NCBI GenBank assembly: GCA_944470555.2
Contig: OX104134.1
Location: 50,831,890 to 50,895,889, forward strand
Length of the DNA: 64,000 bases
From: Heterobilharzia americana
Taxonomy: Eukaryota; Platyhelminthes; Trematoda; Strigeidida; Schistosomatidae
Direction of reading: 5' to 3'
Shown here: positions 34,926-44,911 of the stretch, one piece after another
Position numbering within the stretch: the first letter of the stretch is position 1
Layout: the number at the start of each line of letters is the position of its first letter
Made by a program: the position numbers and the translations under genes
The notes under the pieces: model-generated
The model's database searches: none
Told to the model about the DNA's origin: nothing
Seen by the model: the letters and a program-made list of their open reading frames with translations, nothing else

Positions 34926-35460
34926 ACTACCCATCATTACTATACATAAATAAAGCACAGGCAATATTGAGGCATCTGCAAGGAAGCCCATATGCCAACA
35001 CAGATTGATCGATTCGGTCCAATCAACGACAGTGTAATACAAGCAATAACAGTAGAAACATGATTGTTAGTCGTATTTGACATCTTTTCTTCATATTTTG
35101 ATTTCCCAAGGAAGTTGCTGTGAAATTCGTAAATCTGATAATGAACGCATCATTCTGATCACAGGCTGAGAATTTCCGAAAATTCTTTCTCTTGTTTTCA
35201 ATATCCATCTCATTGATTCCCTTTATAAACTGAATACGAATGCAGATTTCATCTTCAATTCTGATACAATCTTTCATTCAGTGTTTGCTTAGCTAGTTAA
35301 ACAATCAGTAAAAAGGCAATACTAATAAATCTGTCGATCATAGGCGATGAAACTTGATGGTATAAATAGCCATTTCTGTGTGGATTCTTCTTTCCTTGGA
35401 TTCAATTCGTGGTTGTGTGAATTAACCATGGTCACGCATTACTGATGTACTTGTCTCACT

Positions 35461-35461
35461 A

Positions 35462-35515
<54 letters not shown>
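35461..35515. repeat. (TA)n microsatellite at the edge of PLE-2
   Basis: About 55 bp of nearly pure TA immediately outside the left inverted arm of the Penelope-like element. Confidence 0.95.
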
Positions 35516-35517
<2 letters not shown>

Positions 35518-35700
35518 CAGTATGTGAAATATACCGATGAGGATATGAAAGAAGAACAAATATTGCAGTGAAGAGTCTCTATTTGGCATATTCATTTTCA
35601 AGGCTGTACAATCGCAAATCTATACATTTTTCTGGGGTAGCGATTTGATAGTTGAAAACGGTTTGTCAGGCATGGCAATACAAATAGTGCCAATAAATGA
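35516..35700 (+). repeat. left inverted arm (pseudo-LTR) of PLE-2
   Basis: It contains GATATGAAAGAAGAACAAAT, CAGTGAAGAGTCTCTATT and GGGTAGCGATTTGATAGTT. The reverse complement of these blocks lies in order at 39930-40045. Inverted pseudo-LTR arms are known in Penelope-like elements. Confidence 0.72.
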
Positions 35701-35723
35701 GTTGTCATTAAAATCAAAAAACC

Positions 35724-35734
35724 GAAAACTCATG

Positions 35735-35738
<4 letters not shown>
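35724..35738 (+). repeat. target-site duplication GAAAACTCATGAGTA, left copy
   Basis: This 15-bp sequence is repeated exactly at 38730-38744, bracketing the RTE element. Confidence 0.85.
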
Positions 35739-35783
<45 letters not shown>

Positions 35784-36282
35784 GTCCCTTGGGTTCCTAG
35801 TGGAACATAGGGCTTCAGTAGCACGTCTCCAGTACACTCTGTTCTCTGAGATCTTTTGAACCTGGTCCCACGACAGCCTAGAAGCTCTCATTTCCTCCTC
35901 GCACGACCTCCTCCATGTCACCATCGGACACCCAACTCGTCGCTTCCCATGGGGATTCCACTCGAGGGCCTGACGCGTGATGTCCCCAGTCGGCCTTCTC
36001 AGTGCATGGCCAATCCATCTCCACTTCCTCCTGCATATTTGTTGCGTGATAGGTTCTTGGTTGGTTCGTTCCCAGAGTTCCTTGTTGCTTATTCTTTCTG
36101 GCCATCTGATCTTCAGTAGCGAGCGTAAGCAGTTGTTGATGAATGTCTGTAGTTTATTGGAAATGCCTTTCGTGACGCGCCAAGTATCTGAACCATACAG
36201 AAGCACTGACTTGACGTTGATGTTGAAAATCCGGATCTTGTTCCACATGCTGAGTGCAGAAGATCTCCACACTGGTTTCAGG

Positions 36283-37311
36283 CTAATGAACACCTGTCTT
36301 GCTTTTCCGATCCTGGCTGACTTTGACGTCCTCGTCCGTCCCGCCTGTAGTTGAAACAGTGCTTCCTAGATAGGTGAAGGAGGTTACTTCCTTTAAGTTT
36401 CTCCCGTTGACGGTGATTGGAGTTTGTTGTTGTTGGTGGTGGTGCGGTATCTTCATCACCTCTGTCTTCTCTATATTCACCTGAAGTCCTGTCTTCACTG
36501 CCTCTTCTGTCAACTTGTTAGTTTTTGCCTGCAGATTTTCAAGTTTATGTGACATCAGGCACAAGTCATCGGCGAAATCCAAGTCTTCTAGGTTCTTTTC
36601 CGTCGTCCAGTGTATCCCCCTCTTCTCGCTGCCCACTGTTTGCTGCATGATCCAGTCGACTACAATAAGGAATATCATGGGTGATAGTAGGCAGCCATGT
36701 TTCACTCCTGTCTTCATTTCAAAAGCATCACTGAGCTTCCCATTGTGGATTACTTGGCATGTAGCATCTTCATATAGTTGTTGAATGAGGCTGATAAAGG
36801 TTTGCGGTACTCCGTAGTAGTGGAGCAGTTTCCAAATTACTTCTCGGTCGACGCTGTCAAAGGCCTTCTCAAAGTCGATGAAGTTGAGGTAGAGAGCTGA
36901 TTGCCATTCTATGCTCTGTTCTATGATGATACGAAGCGTTGCAATTTGGTCTGCACATGATTTGTACCTCCTGAAGCCTGCCTGTTTGGGTCGCAGTTTT
37001 GAATCCAGTGCATCTTTAAGCCTCTCCAGGATGATGCGGCTTAATATTTTACTTGGGGTGGACAGGGGAGTGATTCCGCGCCAGTTCTTGTAAACACTGA
37101 GGTCTCCCTTCTTCGGCAGTTTGACAAGGTAACCCTTCTTCCATTCTCCAGGTCCAGGTACCTTCTCTTCCTTCCACACCTTCTGCAATAGTGGTGTGAG
37201 CATGTCCGCCGCTGTTGTCTCTGCGTCTGTTTTCAGTGCTTCTGGCGGGATTCCATCTGGTCCTACTTGTTTCCCGCATTTCAGTAGCTTTATGGCGTTC
37301 AGGACTTCCAC
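36283..37311 (-). pseudogene. RTE reverse transcriptase ORF (342 codons)
   Basis: RNA-dependent DNA polymerase of an RTE-clade retroelement. In order: [79 protein letters not shown] (motif A Asp), [16 protein letters not shown] (motif B), LDFADDLCLMSH (motif C, FADD) and LQVNIEKTEVM. All catalytic aspartates are present. It is separated from the EN frame by a deletion/frame change near 37320, where the homologous copy has about 35 extra bases, so the element is not intact. The C-terminal part continues in another frame (35781-36293: NVKSVLLYGSDTWRVTKGIS). Confidence 0.88.
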
Positions 37312-37610
37312 TTTTGTTGGAGGCTGCAGGTGGTATTTCTGGAAGAAGTGCAGGTGGTGGCCGATTCAAGAGCTTCTTGAAGTGGTCAGCCCATTGTTTC
37401 CTTTGTTTCTCTTCTTTGGTAATTAGATTTCCTTCATCATCTTTTATTGGTTTCGCCTGCGTCGATCTCTTCCCAGATAGCAACCTGGTTATTTGATACA
37501 GTGTTGTCAGGTCTCTCTTACCTACAGCCTGTTCTGCTTCACTTGCCAGTGTTTCGTAGAAGTGTCTTTTGTCTTTCCGTGCACTCTTCTTCACTTCTTT
37601 GTTCAGTGTT

Positions 37611-38468
37611 TTATACATTGTACTCAGTTCCTCTTGTCGTTGAGCGTCTTTGCACTGGTTTATCTTCTGCTTCACCATCCTCCTCCCTCTGCTCTATCGG
37701 CTTCCAGGTATCCGTCGAGATCCATTCCTTGTCTTCCTTCTTCTTTCTTCCTAATACGGCTGTGCAGGTTTCTTTCCACACCTCTTTCAAAGACTTCCAG
37801 TGTTCTTCCACACAGGTTTCTTCAGGGATGTTCCTCGATATCTCCCATTTTGTCGTGATAGCTGACGTGAAGATTTCCTTTGTAGTTTCGTCCTTCAGTT
37901 TCCGAGTGTTGTACTTGAACTGTGGTCTATCACCAGCTTCCTTGAAGGGCTTTAACTTGATTTGGAAGGTTCCTTGCACTAGATAGTGGTGTGAGCCTAC
38001 ATCTGCTCGTCGTCTTGACCTTGTGTCCAGTAAGCTGCGTCTCCATTTTCTTGAGATTGAGATAAGGTTGATCTGATTTTTAGTGTGTTCTGGTGAAGCC
38101 CATGTCGCTTTGTGGATATCCTTGTGCCTGAACACAGTGCCTCCAATCACCAAATCGTTGAATGCACAGAATTCTAAAGACAATTCTCCATTCTCGTTCA
38201 TCACCTCACCGAGCGCTTCTCGACCCATGGTTAGTTCTCTTCCTGTGTTGTCCCCTCCCAGTTTGGCATTCATGTCGCCCATTAGAATTTTGATATCGCC
38301 AACTGAGGTCTTGTCCAGTGTTGATTGAAGTTGTCTGTAGAATCCCTCCTTTTTCTCTTGCTCTGCATCATTTGTAGGTGCATAGCATTGTATGATTGTG
38401 ACCTTCCTTCCTTTTGAGTTGAACCTCGCTGTCATGATCCTGGAGGAGGAGATTGGTTCCCACTGCAT
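37611..38468 (-). pseudogene. RTE endonuclease ORF (285 codons)
   Basis: Same translation as 26597-27454 with a constant offset of 11014 bases, and no indel over 26433-27614. It carries GDMNAKLGG and FNDLVIGG but ADVGSHHYLV, lacking the Asp of the usual SDHH. The 5' part with GTWN is cut off by truncation at 38729. Confidence 0.82.
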
Positions 38469-38729
38469 GAGATAGAGCCTTCGATGCTGTTGGGGACATC
38501 ATGATAGCCACTCCGAAACTCAGTGTGCTCGTGGTTGTCGTGTCGTCTGGGTGACAATATCGGAGTAGATTATTGATTCTCCAGTTGACAGTTTGGAGAG
38601 TCCACTCCCATTCCATCTGCCTTCGCATATTCCAAGTACTTCAATGTGATACCCCTTCATCTCGTTTGCAATCTGGGCTGCCTAACTGGGTTCAGACATC
38701 GTAAGGACATTCCATGTCCCCACGAGGTT

Positions 38730-38744
38730 GAAAACTCATGAGTA
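38730..38744 (+). repeat. target-site duplication GAAAACTCATGAGTA, right copy
   Basis: Right copy of the duplication flanking the RTE; PLE-2 sequence resumes after it. Confidence 0.85.
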
Positions 38745-39897
38745 GTGAACATTAATCAAATTAAGTTTGGACAGGAAGCTTCGTAACATGACGACATAAT
38801 CGGAAAGTGGATTTTGATCAGGAAGAGCACAGCGACGTGGATAAGTGGCGCGTTACCTAGGAAGTGAATAGTGTCAAAACAGAAAAATGAAAATATGAGA
38901 AATGGGGGAGGAGATTTCAAAGACTGAAAACTAAGACAGTGAAAGGAGAAGGGGTTTGAACAATCTTACTTGCGTACACAGTTCGAGTTTCTTCATATGG
39001 ATGGGAAGAGTTTCGACGATGCAGAGAAAACGAAGGCACAGCCTTTGGAAGGTTTCTTTTACTGCATAGGTGATTTTGGACGAGGAGGTTCTTGAGATAG
39101 GGTGATTCGTGTTCACGATATGTTCAATTTTAGCGTTCCTTATCACTCCATTGTCACCTGTTTGTAACCACGTGGGATAGTGCTCTCGAACGCTTTTGGA
39201 TAACAGTCTAGTCGAACCACCTAACTACCTGGCTCCACAAGAGCAAGTGAATTGATATATGGACACAGAAGTGGTTAGGTGTGAAACTTTTCCCCGTGAG
39301 TTGTTAGAAATTGTTGGGCCACAAAGGAATAATAGTCTTAGTGTTGATGCAAAGAATGTTCTCCTTAGACCGTTTGATGTCTTCCTTTTTAGAGTCTCAG
39401 CGGGAGAATCACGTCTGAAGTTTAGATTCATATAGATTCATATAGAGTGTCTTTTTTGGCACTGTGGTAAGGTTCTCTTTGCTATGTTTAGGCTTGATTT
39501 TTTTGTTTATGAAGCGTGGTGGGAATCCGTTTTCAATCAGGATGTTCTTTAGAACAGAAATTTCGTTTTCTAACACATTGGAACTGCAGACTCATCCAAT
39601 GTGATTGGCAAGAGATTTGGTCAGGTTTCGCTTATGACTCATAGGGATCCAGGTATTAAAGTTCGTCAGTCGACCATTCCACATTGGTTTGCTGTGAATT
39701 GACCTACTTAACGTTCCATTAACTATTCTTGTCAGCTCCACATCAATAAAGTGAATTTTCAATCGATTTTCGACTTCAAGGATGAAACTATTTGCTGAAT
39801 TGAAGTTATTGAATATTTGTAGAACATGATTCAAGTCATGTTGACGATCACAGGTAATAAAAGTATCATCCATGTACTTTTTGTACTGCTAAAAACC
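38745..39897 (-). pseudogene. Penelope-like element PLE-2: RT from the YMDD box through the GIY-YIG endonuclease
   Basis: Minus-strand order: YMDDTFITCDRQHDL (RT catalytic box at about 39880), IHFIDVELTRIVNGTLSRSI, HSKPMWNGRLTNFNTWIPMS, then LRRTFFASTLRLLF and VSIYQFTCSCGAR at 39431-39225 (zinc-type CxC before GIY-YIG), and the C-terminal part at 39190-38935 (WLQTGDNGVIRNAKIEHIVN, ETLPIHMKKLELCTQ). Frameshifts separate the blocks. Everything upstream of the YMDD box is missing, a 5' truncation. Confidence 0.8.
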
Positions 39898-39929
39898 TTT
39901 GATTTCAAGGGTCCGTTCTTCAAACTGCT

Positions 39930-40050
39930 TGACAAATCGTTTTTAACTATCAAATCGCTACCCTAGAAAAATGTATCGCCGAATAGAGACTCTTCACTGA
40001 AATACTTGTTCTTCTTTCATATATCTCAGTCACTGTTTAATATACCTGCT
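39930..40050 (-). repeat. right inverted arm (pseudo-LTR) of PLE-2
   Basis: Reverse complement of blocks in 35516-35700, e.g. the complement of AACTATCAAATCGCTACCCT and of AATAGAGACTCTTCACTG. It is shorter than the left arm. Confidence 0.7.
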
Positions 40051-40960
40051 GTGAAGGATAAGTTGCAAGAGTGACCAGTTCAACGCGCGCTTACCAGTTC
40101 ACTTGCTCCTATTGAAGTGGGCGTTGCTGATAAGAAGGGATATAAGCAGTATTTGTTGAGAGAGTGGTAGAAATCATAGGGAATTACCAGCAATGGGTAA
40201 GGATTCCGCCAAGAGAAATGCAAGAGACAAGGCAAGCGTATGAAGAGCAAATCAAGAAAAAAGCAGAAGAGGAAATGAAGCACATTTCGTAAATGATGGT
40301 TTTAGTGCAAGGTGTACCATATTTAACGACTACTGTCCCACTTGTTGACAATAACCGTTCTTTCCTGCATACCTGTCTTTTGCTTTTTTCACTACGGAGC
40401 TAAACATGTAGGTCGTTCGTCTTGATCTATCACTCACTGGGGTTCGGGAATATTTCCCATTGTGGCTTAGTGAAGGGTGTAACATGCGACTGACACTGAA
40501 CATTCAGCTTCGATTACCTCTTTCGATATATCGCAGAAACCTTGACAGTTTACAATTTAATGCTAGAGCTATGCATACAAAAACAGTTTGTTAAATTTCT
40601 TTCATTAACATGGTTAACTAGTTGGGTATCTGAGTAACTTGAACATTTACTGCTCGCAGATTGTGGCGTCTCAGATGATTCAAATTTTATCTTAAATTTA
40701 CTTTGTTTCACTGTATTATGTTTTCTTTCTGTTTGGATTTCTTGATTGTCAGTCATATTACACGACTTGGCTTAAACTTCTCTTATTAAAATAATGTTAC
40801 TTACTGCTATCATGTTTCCCTTAAATTAATGAATAGTACTGATCTCACAACTGCCTTCCATGTTTCTGCTCTTCAACAGAAATAAAAATGTGGTTGAAGT
40901 ATTGCTGAGTGACTTAGTGGGACTATGAACAAGTTGAGTGACAATTTTCAATACGTTTCT
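40051..40960. other. no gene seen
   Basis: AT-rich DNA with short motif-less ORFs only. Confidence 0.4.
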
Positions 40961-41650
40961 CATCTCACCTTGAAAATGTAGGTCGTTGCTTCGATATCTT
41001 GTCTGATGATAGGGTGTGAAGTGGTTGAGTACAGCACTCACTTCACCAAATCAAGAAGTTGGATCAGTGTTGACGGTTTGGTTGTGGACAAACTCCTGTC
41101 ACGCATAAAAATGGTTCAATTAGCTTTTTTTTCAGTTTACGCCACTTGTAGTGTTGATGAGATGTCTAAATGCTTGTCAAGGGTTGAATGTACTGTATAG
41201 CAGTTTATTCTGTTTCCCCTAAGTGATTGTGAAACATCGCCACTAACAGTGAAGGAAAAAGCTCGAAGTATGTTGTTACTTTTGCTTCAGTAGCATCGTT
41301 TCTGTGTTGTGGAGCCACTACTAAAGGAGCTCAGAGGTTGGACTTAATTTTATGCTAATAAAGCAAGCCAACTGATGAGCTTGTAAATCTTCGTCGATTT
41401 AGGTGACTAAGAATTGTTTTGCTAATGTCTGGCCACCATCTGTGTCGACACAAAATGTTCGGCAAAGCAAGTTTAAGCTGAACAGAGAGTGGCATCAGTT
41501 CACGAAGTCTCTTACTGTCGATTGAACAGCGTAAGGAAATGTGAACTTTCCGGTTGAAGTCCGCATGGGAACTCAGATTAGTTATTGTAGACTCTGGTAA
41601 AATCTCTCAGAACTGATCTTAGTGACACAAATGCATCCATACATTATCTG
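40960..41650 (+). mobile_element. CR1/SR1-like 3' fragment, decayed
   Basis: GAAGTGGTTGAGTACAGCAC at 41020 (family EVVE-VDHFTYLGS) is followed by RIKMVQLAFFSVYATCSVDE, a VYCIAVYSV-type block near 41200 and ELVNLRRFR near 41380, then a fading 3' UTR. This corresponds to the thumb and C-terminus only. Confidence 0.6.
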
Positions 41651-41860
41651 CACCTGAACATTTCTATCGTACTTCATTGTTTGCGTCTACTTCTCTCTCC
41701 TTTAATGCAGGAATAGAACTTCGTCACTGAGGTGGTGTATACTTCCATATTACTTTATTTGTTAGATGTTTCAAAGAGTGAAACTGTATTACTTACTGGA
41801 TGACATTTTGAAGACGATTTATTGCTAAGTTTATTCATACCTCTCCCGTTTTCCTTACAG

Positions 41861-42022
41861 CTTCTTATGCACCATGGTCAAATTACTTCTAACTCATCTC
41901 ACTTTTCATTACCTTGTGACTTCATATGCTCATGTGATATGTGGCTAATTGAACAGTTATGCAGCAATGCTAGTTTCCATGTTCAGACTGATGAATTTAA
42001 CTCGATGGGAGTTGGTTACTGA
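41861..42022 (+). CDS. possible terminal exon, unrecognised product
   Basis: A good acceptor with pyrimidine tract (CCCGTTTTCCTTACAG) precedes 41861. The frame encodes LLMHHGQITSNSSHFSLPCD, then FICSCDMWLIEQLCSNASFH, and ends at TGA. It is cysteine- and serine-rich, with no homology I can name. It lies between a CR1-like remnant and a Penelope-like element, so it could equally be chance. Confidence 0.25.
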   Translation, partial: LLMHHGQITSNSSHFSLPCDFICSCDMWLIEQLCSNASFHVQTDEFNSMGVGY

Positions 42023-42302
42023 CTTGTTTAACAGTAATAGTAAGAGACTGACATGTATGTTTAAGCTCTGACTAACCACGTTTCAGAGGAATGGTTTCTG
42101 ACCCAACTTATTTGTGAGGTTTATTATCAGTTGCAGAGTACGCAGTGTCTACACAATGAGAATAGCTAATCACATTCAAGTTCACTGGGTGTATCGAATT
42201 AACTGATTTATTCACAATTTCTAATAGTCGACTTAGTTTAAAAGCTCCCTTCTATAACTGCAAGATGTACAACTAGAAAATAATTTAATAATTCCCATTG
42301 TA
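42023..42302. other. no gene seen
   Basis: Short AT-rich spacer before PLE-1. Confidence 0.4.
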
Positions 42303-42615
42303 ACACTAAGAACAAGATATTCAGCGAAGAGACTCTTTTCAACGAATTTATTTTCAAGCTGTACAATCGTATATATATGGTATTTGGAAAAAATTATATC
42401 CTGTGAGGAAAACTAAACACTATATGGTGATGACAATAATAATAGAGCGGGTGATGACATAGGCATTTATGATTATAATAACAATTGAAGTGCGAATGAT
42501 AACAAATAGATTATGTAATATATGGAATGGTACATAGAGAGTATATAACTCAGAAGGGGGTGAAAAAATTGTTGAAAATGGTAAATCAATTAAGTATTAT
42601 GTAATGGCATTAGAC
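42303..42615 (+). repeat. left inverted arm (pseudo-LTR) of PLE-1
   Basis: About 310 bp nearly identical in inverted orientation to 43660-43975: AAGAACAAGATATTCAGCGA, TTTTCAAGCTGTACAATCG, AAAACTAAACACTATATGGT, ATTGTTGAAAATGGTAAATC all recur as reverse complements in mirrored order, with few substitutions. Confidence 0.88.
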
Positions 42616-42787
42616 AAATTGGACAAGATGAAGTCAATGTTTTCTAAAAGGATTAAGACAATTAAGTGAAACAACACCGGAAACTAGTTGAAGTGAAGGC
42701 GATTATAATAACAATAATAGTGATAAAGGAAGGATACAAAGGTTAAATTAACAAAGTGGGAGGGGGAGCTAATGGGGTGGGAAAATG

Positions 42788-43591
42788 TTATGGCCATGAT
42801 AAAGACAGTGACTGCACATACTTCTTTTGTACACACAGATCAGGTCTTAGTTCATGAATAGCTAAAGCCTCCGCTGTTTTAAGGAGTTGAAAACGAAGAG
42901 AACGTGGGAGGTTTGGGCGAATTCGATAAATAATTTCAAAGTCATCGTCTGGATTTGTTGTGTGATGGAAGTCAATCAAATGTTCTAGAATCGAACTTCT
43001 AACAGACTTTCTTTCACCTTTATAAAACCAAGCAGGAACATGTTCTCGTATACGTGTAGAAAGCATTCTCTGGCTACGGCCGATGTACCTTGCTCCACAA
43101 GAGCAGGTGAACTGGTAGATGCACATAGAGGCGGCCAAACGAGGAAGCTTGTCTTTAACGCAGGTGGAGAATAGGTTGCGGCTGGTAAAAGTCAACTGGA
43201 GTCTTGCTGCGAAGAAAGTCCTATTGATTGATCTGGTAAGACGATTCTTCAGTACATCCGATGCTAGGTCTCCTTTAAACTCTAGGCTCATAAACAATCT
43301 TTTCTTTGAGACCGAGTGGATGACTGGTTTAGTGTTTCTTTCCCGCATATTTTTATCAATAAAACGGCTAGGGTAACCGTTTTCGACAAGTATGCTTTTT
43401 AAGAAAGATAGCTCTTCGTCGATACAATCGTCACTACAGATACTTCTTATTCGATAGCAAAGAGAGTGAATAAGATTTCTTTTTCTGTTGATGGGCACCC
43501 AACTATAAAAATTAGTTAGTTGTCCGTTCCACGTTGGTTTTCTGTAGATGGATCTTTTAAGGTATCCATTCTGACGTCGGGTGAGAAGCAC
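42788..43591 (-). pseudogene. Penelope-like element PLE-1: RT thumb plus GIY-YIG endonuclease (267 codons)
   Basis: The ORF starts downstream of the RT catalytic box: GYLKRSIYRKPTWNGQLTNF, SWVPINRKRNLIHSLCYRI, then RTFFAARLQLTF. The GIY-YIG endonuclease domain follows: IYQFTCSCGARYIGRSQRML (CxC plus R-YIGR), RIREHVPAWF (catalytic Arg helix), SILEHLIDFHHTT, LLKTAEALAIHELRPDLC (catalytic Glu). The endonuclease looks intact. The RT palm is absent. The frame is open from the first in-frame codon to the stop at 42788, and the 5' truncation is close to 43640. Confidence 0.85.
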
Positions 43592-43654
43592 ATCAAGAAA
43601 AGGAATAGTTGATTCTGATTCCTTCTCTATAGTAAACTTGAGGGCATTACATTA

Positions 43655-43975
43655 CATTAATACATTACATAATACTTAATTGATTTACCATTTTCAACAA
43701 TTTTTTCACCCTTTCTGAGTTATACACCTTCTATGAACCATTCCATATATTACATAATCTATTTGTTATCATTCGCACTTCAATTGTTATTATAATCATA
43801 AATGCCTATGTCATCACCTGCTCTATTATTATTGTCATCACCATATAGTGTTTAGTTTTCCTCACAGGATATAATTTTTTCCAAATACCATATATATACG
43901 ATTGTACAGCTTGAAAATAAATTCGTTGGAAAGAGTCTCTTCGCTGAATATCTTGTTCTTAACTATAAAATAATC
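43655..43975 (-). repeat. right inverted arm (pseudo-LTR) of PLE-1
   Basis: Mirror image of 42303-42615. A short repeat of ATTACATTA units lies at its inner edge (43648-43672). Confidence 0.88.
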
Positions 43976-44449
43976 ACATGATGTCATAGAATGAAACTAC
44001 TGGTGATTCTTCTGTTTTGGAATGAAAGAGTATACGTGTAAAACCCAGTAAGATATAGTTTTAGCTTCCGTGTCTGATAGTGAACATTTTATGATCAGAT
44101 TTATTAGCATATAAGCGGTGATATTGTCCGCTGAAAATTCGTTCATATCGGATTTCGTTTACATTAGGGGTGATTTATGATATCTTCACCAGAGGACCCA
44201 TCTGTGAACCGATGTCTGAAAACGAATTAGTTAAAAATCTTTTAAAACTAATCTATTGGTTTAGCGGAAATACTAGTCAGCTACAAATACTTAAAAAAAA
44301 TCATACGTTTATATGATTGGTTGAGGCTATTGTTGCTTTTCATTAGCTAAAATATAACTACAGTTGATCGATCTGTTGGCTACCAATCATGTACAAGGTC
44401 AACAAACAAATCCTAGTCGCTAAATTTCAATCTGCTGGGCATTCGAAAA
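43976..44449. other. upstream region of the MAGUK gene
   Basis: AT-rich. It presumably holds the promoter or 5' UTR, but no core promoter motif or trans-splice acceptor could be singled out. Confidence 0.4.
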
Positions 44450-44911
44450 ATGTCTCTAGGCTTTGGAACTTGTGCTAAACCGAGCAATGAAAATGCTAAT
44501 GCACGATTTTTAAAGGTATTTTCTCCACATTTAACCACATTCACTGGATTTTCTGAATAGACATATGAACAAATAGAGCTATTACTTTCTCAAACAAAGC
44601 CTCAGCCAGTTTCCTTGTGTGCAAAAGCTGCCGCTATTGAGGTAACGTTTCCTGTTTCTTTATTTTCATATTCTTTTGAAGGCTTATGATCATTTAAGGT
44701 GTCACCATTATATACCTGAGGCAGAACAGTTAGTGAATTTATTGGCCAAACCACATATTAAAGTAAAAAGCTTGGAAAAAAGAGTCATTGTATTAAATTT
44801 TTGTTCTTATAGTCTTTACTACTTTGTCATGATGGAATTGCAAACAAAGCTTATGGACCAATTTTACCGCAGATATCACCAGAAGTAGATGAGGATGATA
44901 TTAGTATAAAG
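44450..44911 (+). CDS. MAGUK exons 1-4: start and L27 region
   Basis: Four phase-0 exons (44450-44515, 44561-44641, 44682-44762, 44813-44911) encode [20 protein letters not shown], then [32 protein letters not shown] and [15 protein letters not shown]. The LVNLL...IKSLLLCHD pattern is the helical L27 heterodimerisation module, which pairs with L27 domains of partners such as LIN7 or DLG. The separating introns are only 40 to 51 bp, a known schistosome trait at 5' gene ends. The upstream promoter was not identified. Confidence 0.85.

Larger units (their letters stand above)
35739..38729 (-). mobile_element. RTE (SR2-like) element, 5'-truncated, best-preserved RT, inserted in PLE-2
   Basis: On the minus strand the element begins inside the endonuclease N-terminus (NVGTWN region at 38710), continues through EN and RT, and ends in a pure (TAA)n tail (35739-35784). 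15-bp target-site duplications flank it. The RT is open for 342 codons. The EN frame is the same as in the 24661-28122 copy. Confidence 0.92.

Noticed and set aside
35516..40050. Possible hammerhead ribozymes in the Penelope arms (CCGATGAGGATATGAAAG at 35533; complement of CTTTCATATATCTCAG at 40014)
   Set aside because: Penelope pseudo-LTRs are known to carry hammerheads, but here neither arm has an intact CTGANGA box, helix II would be a single pair and stem I does not pair.
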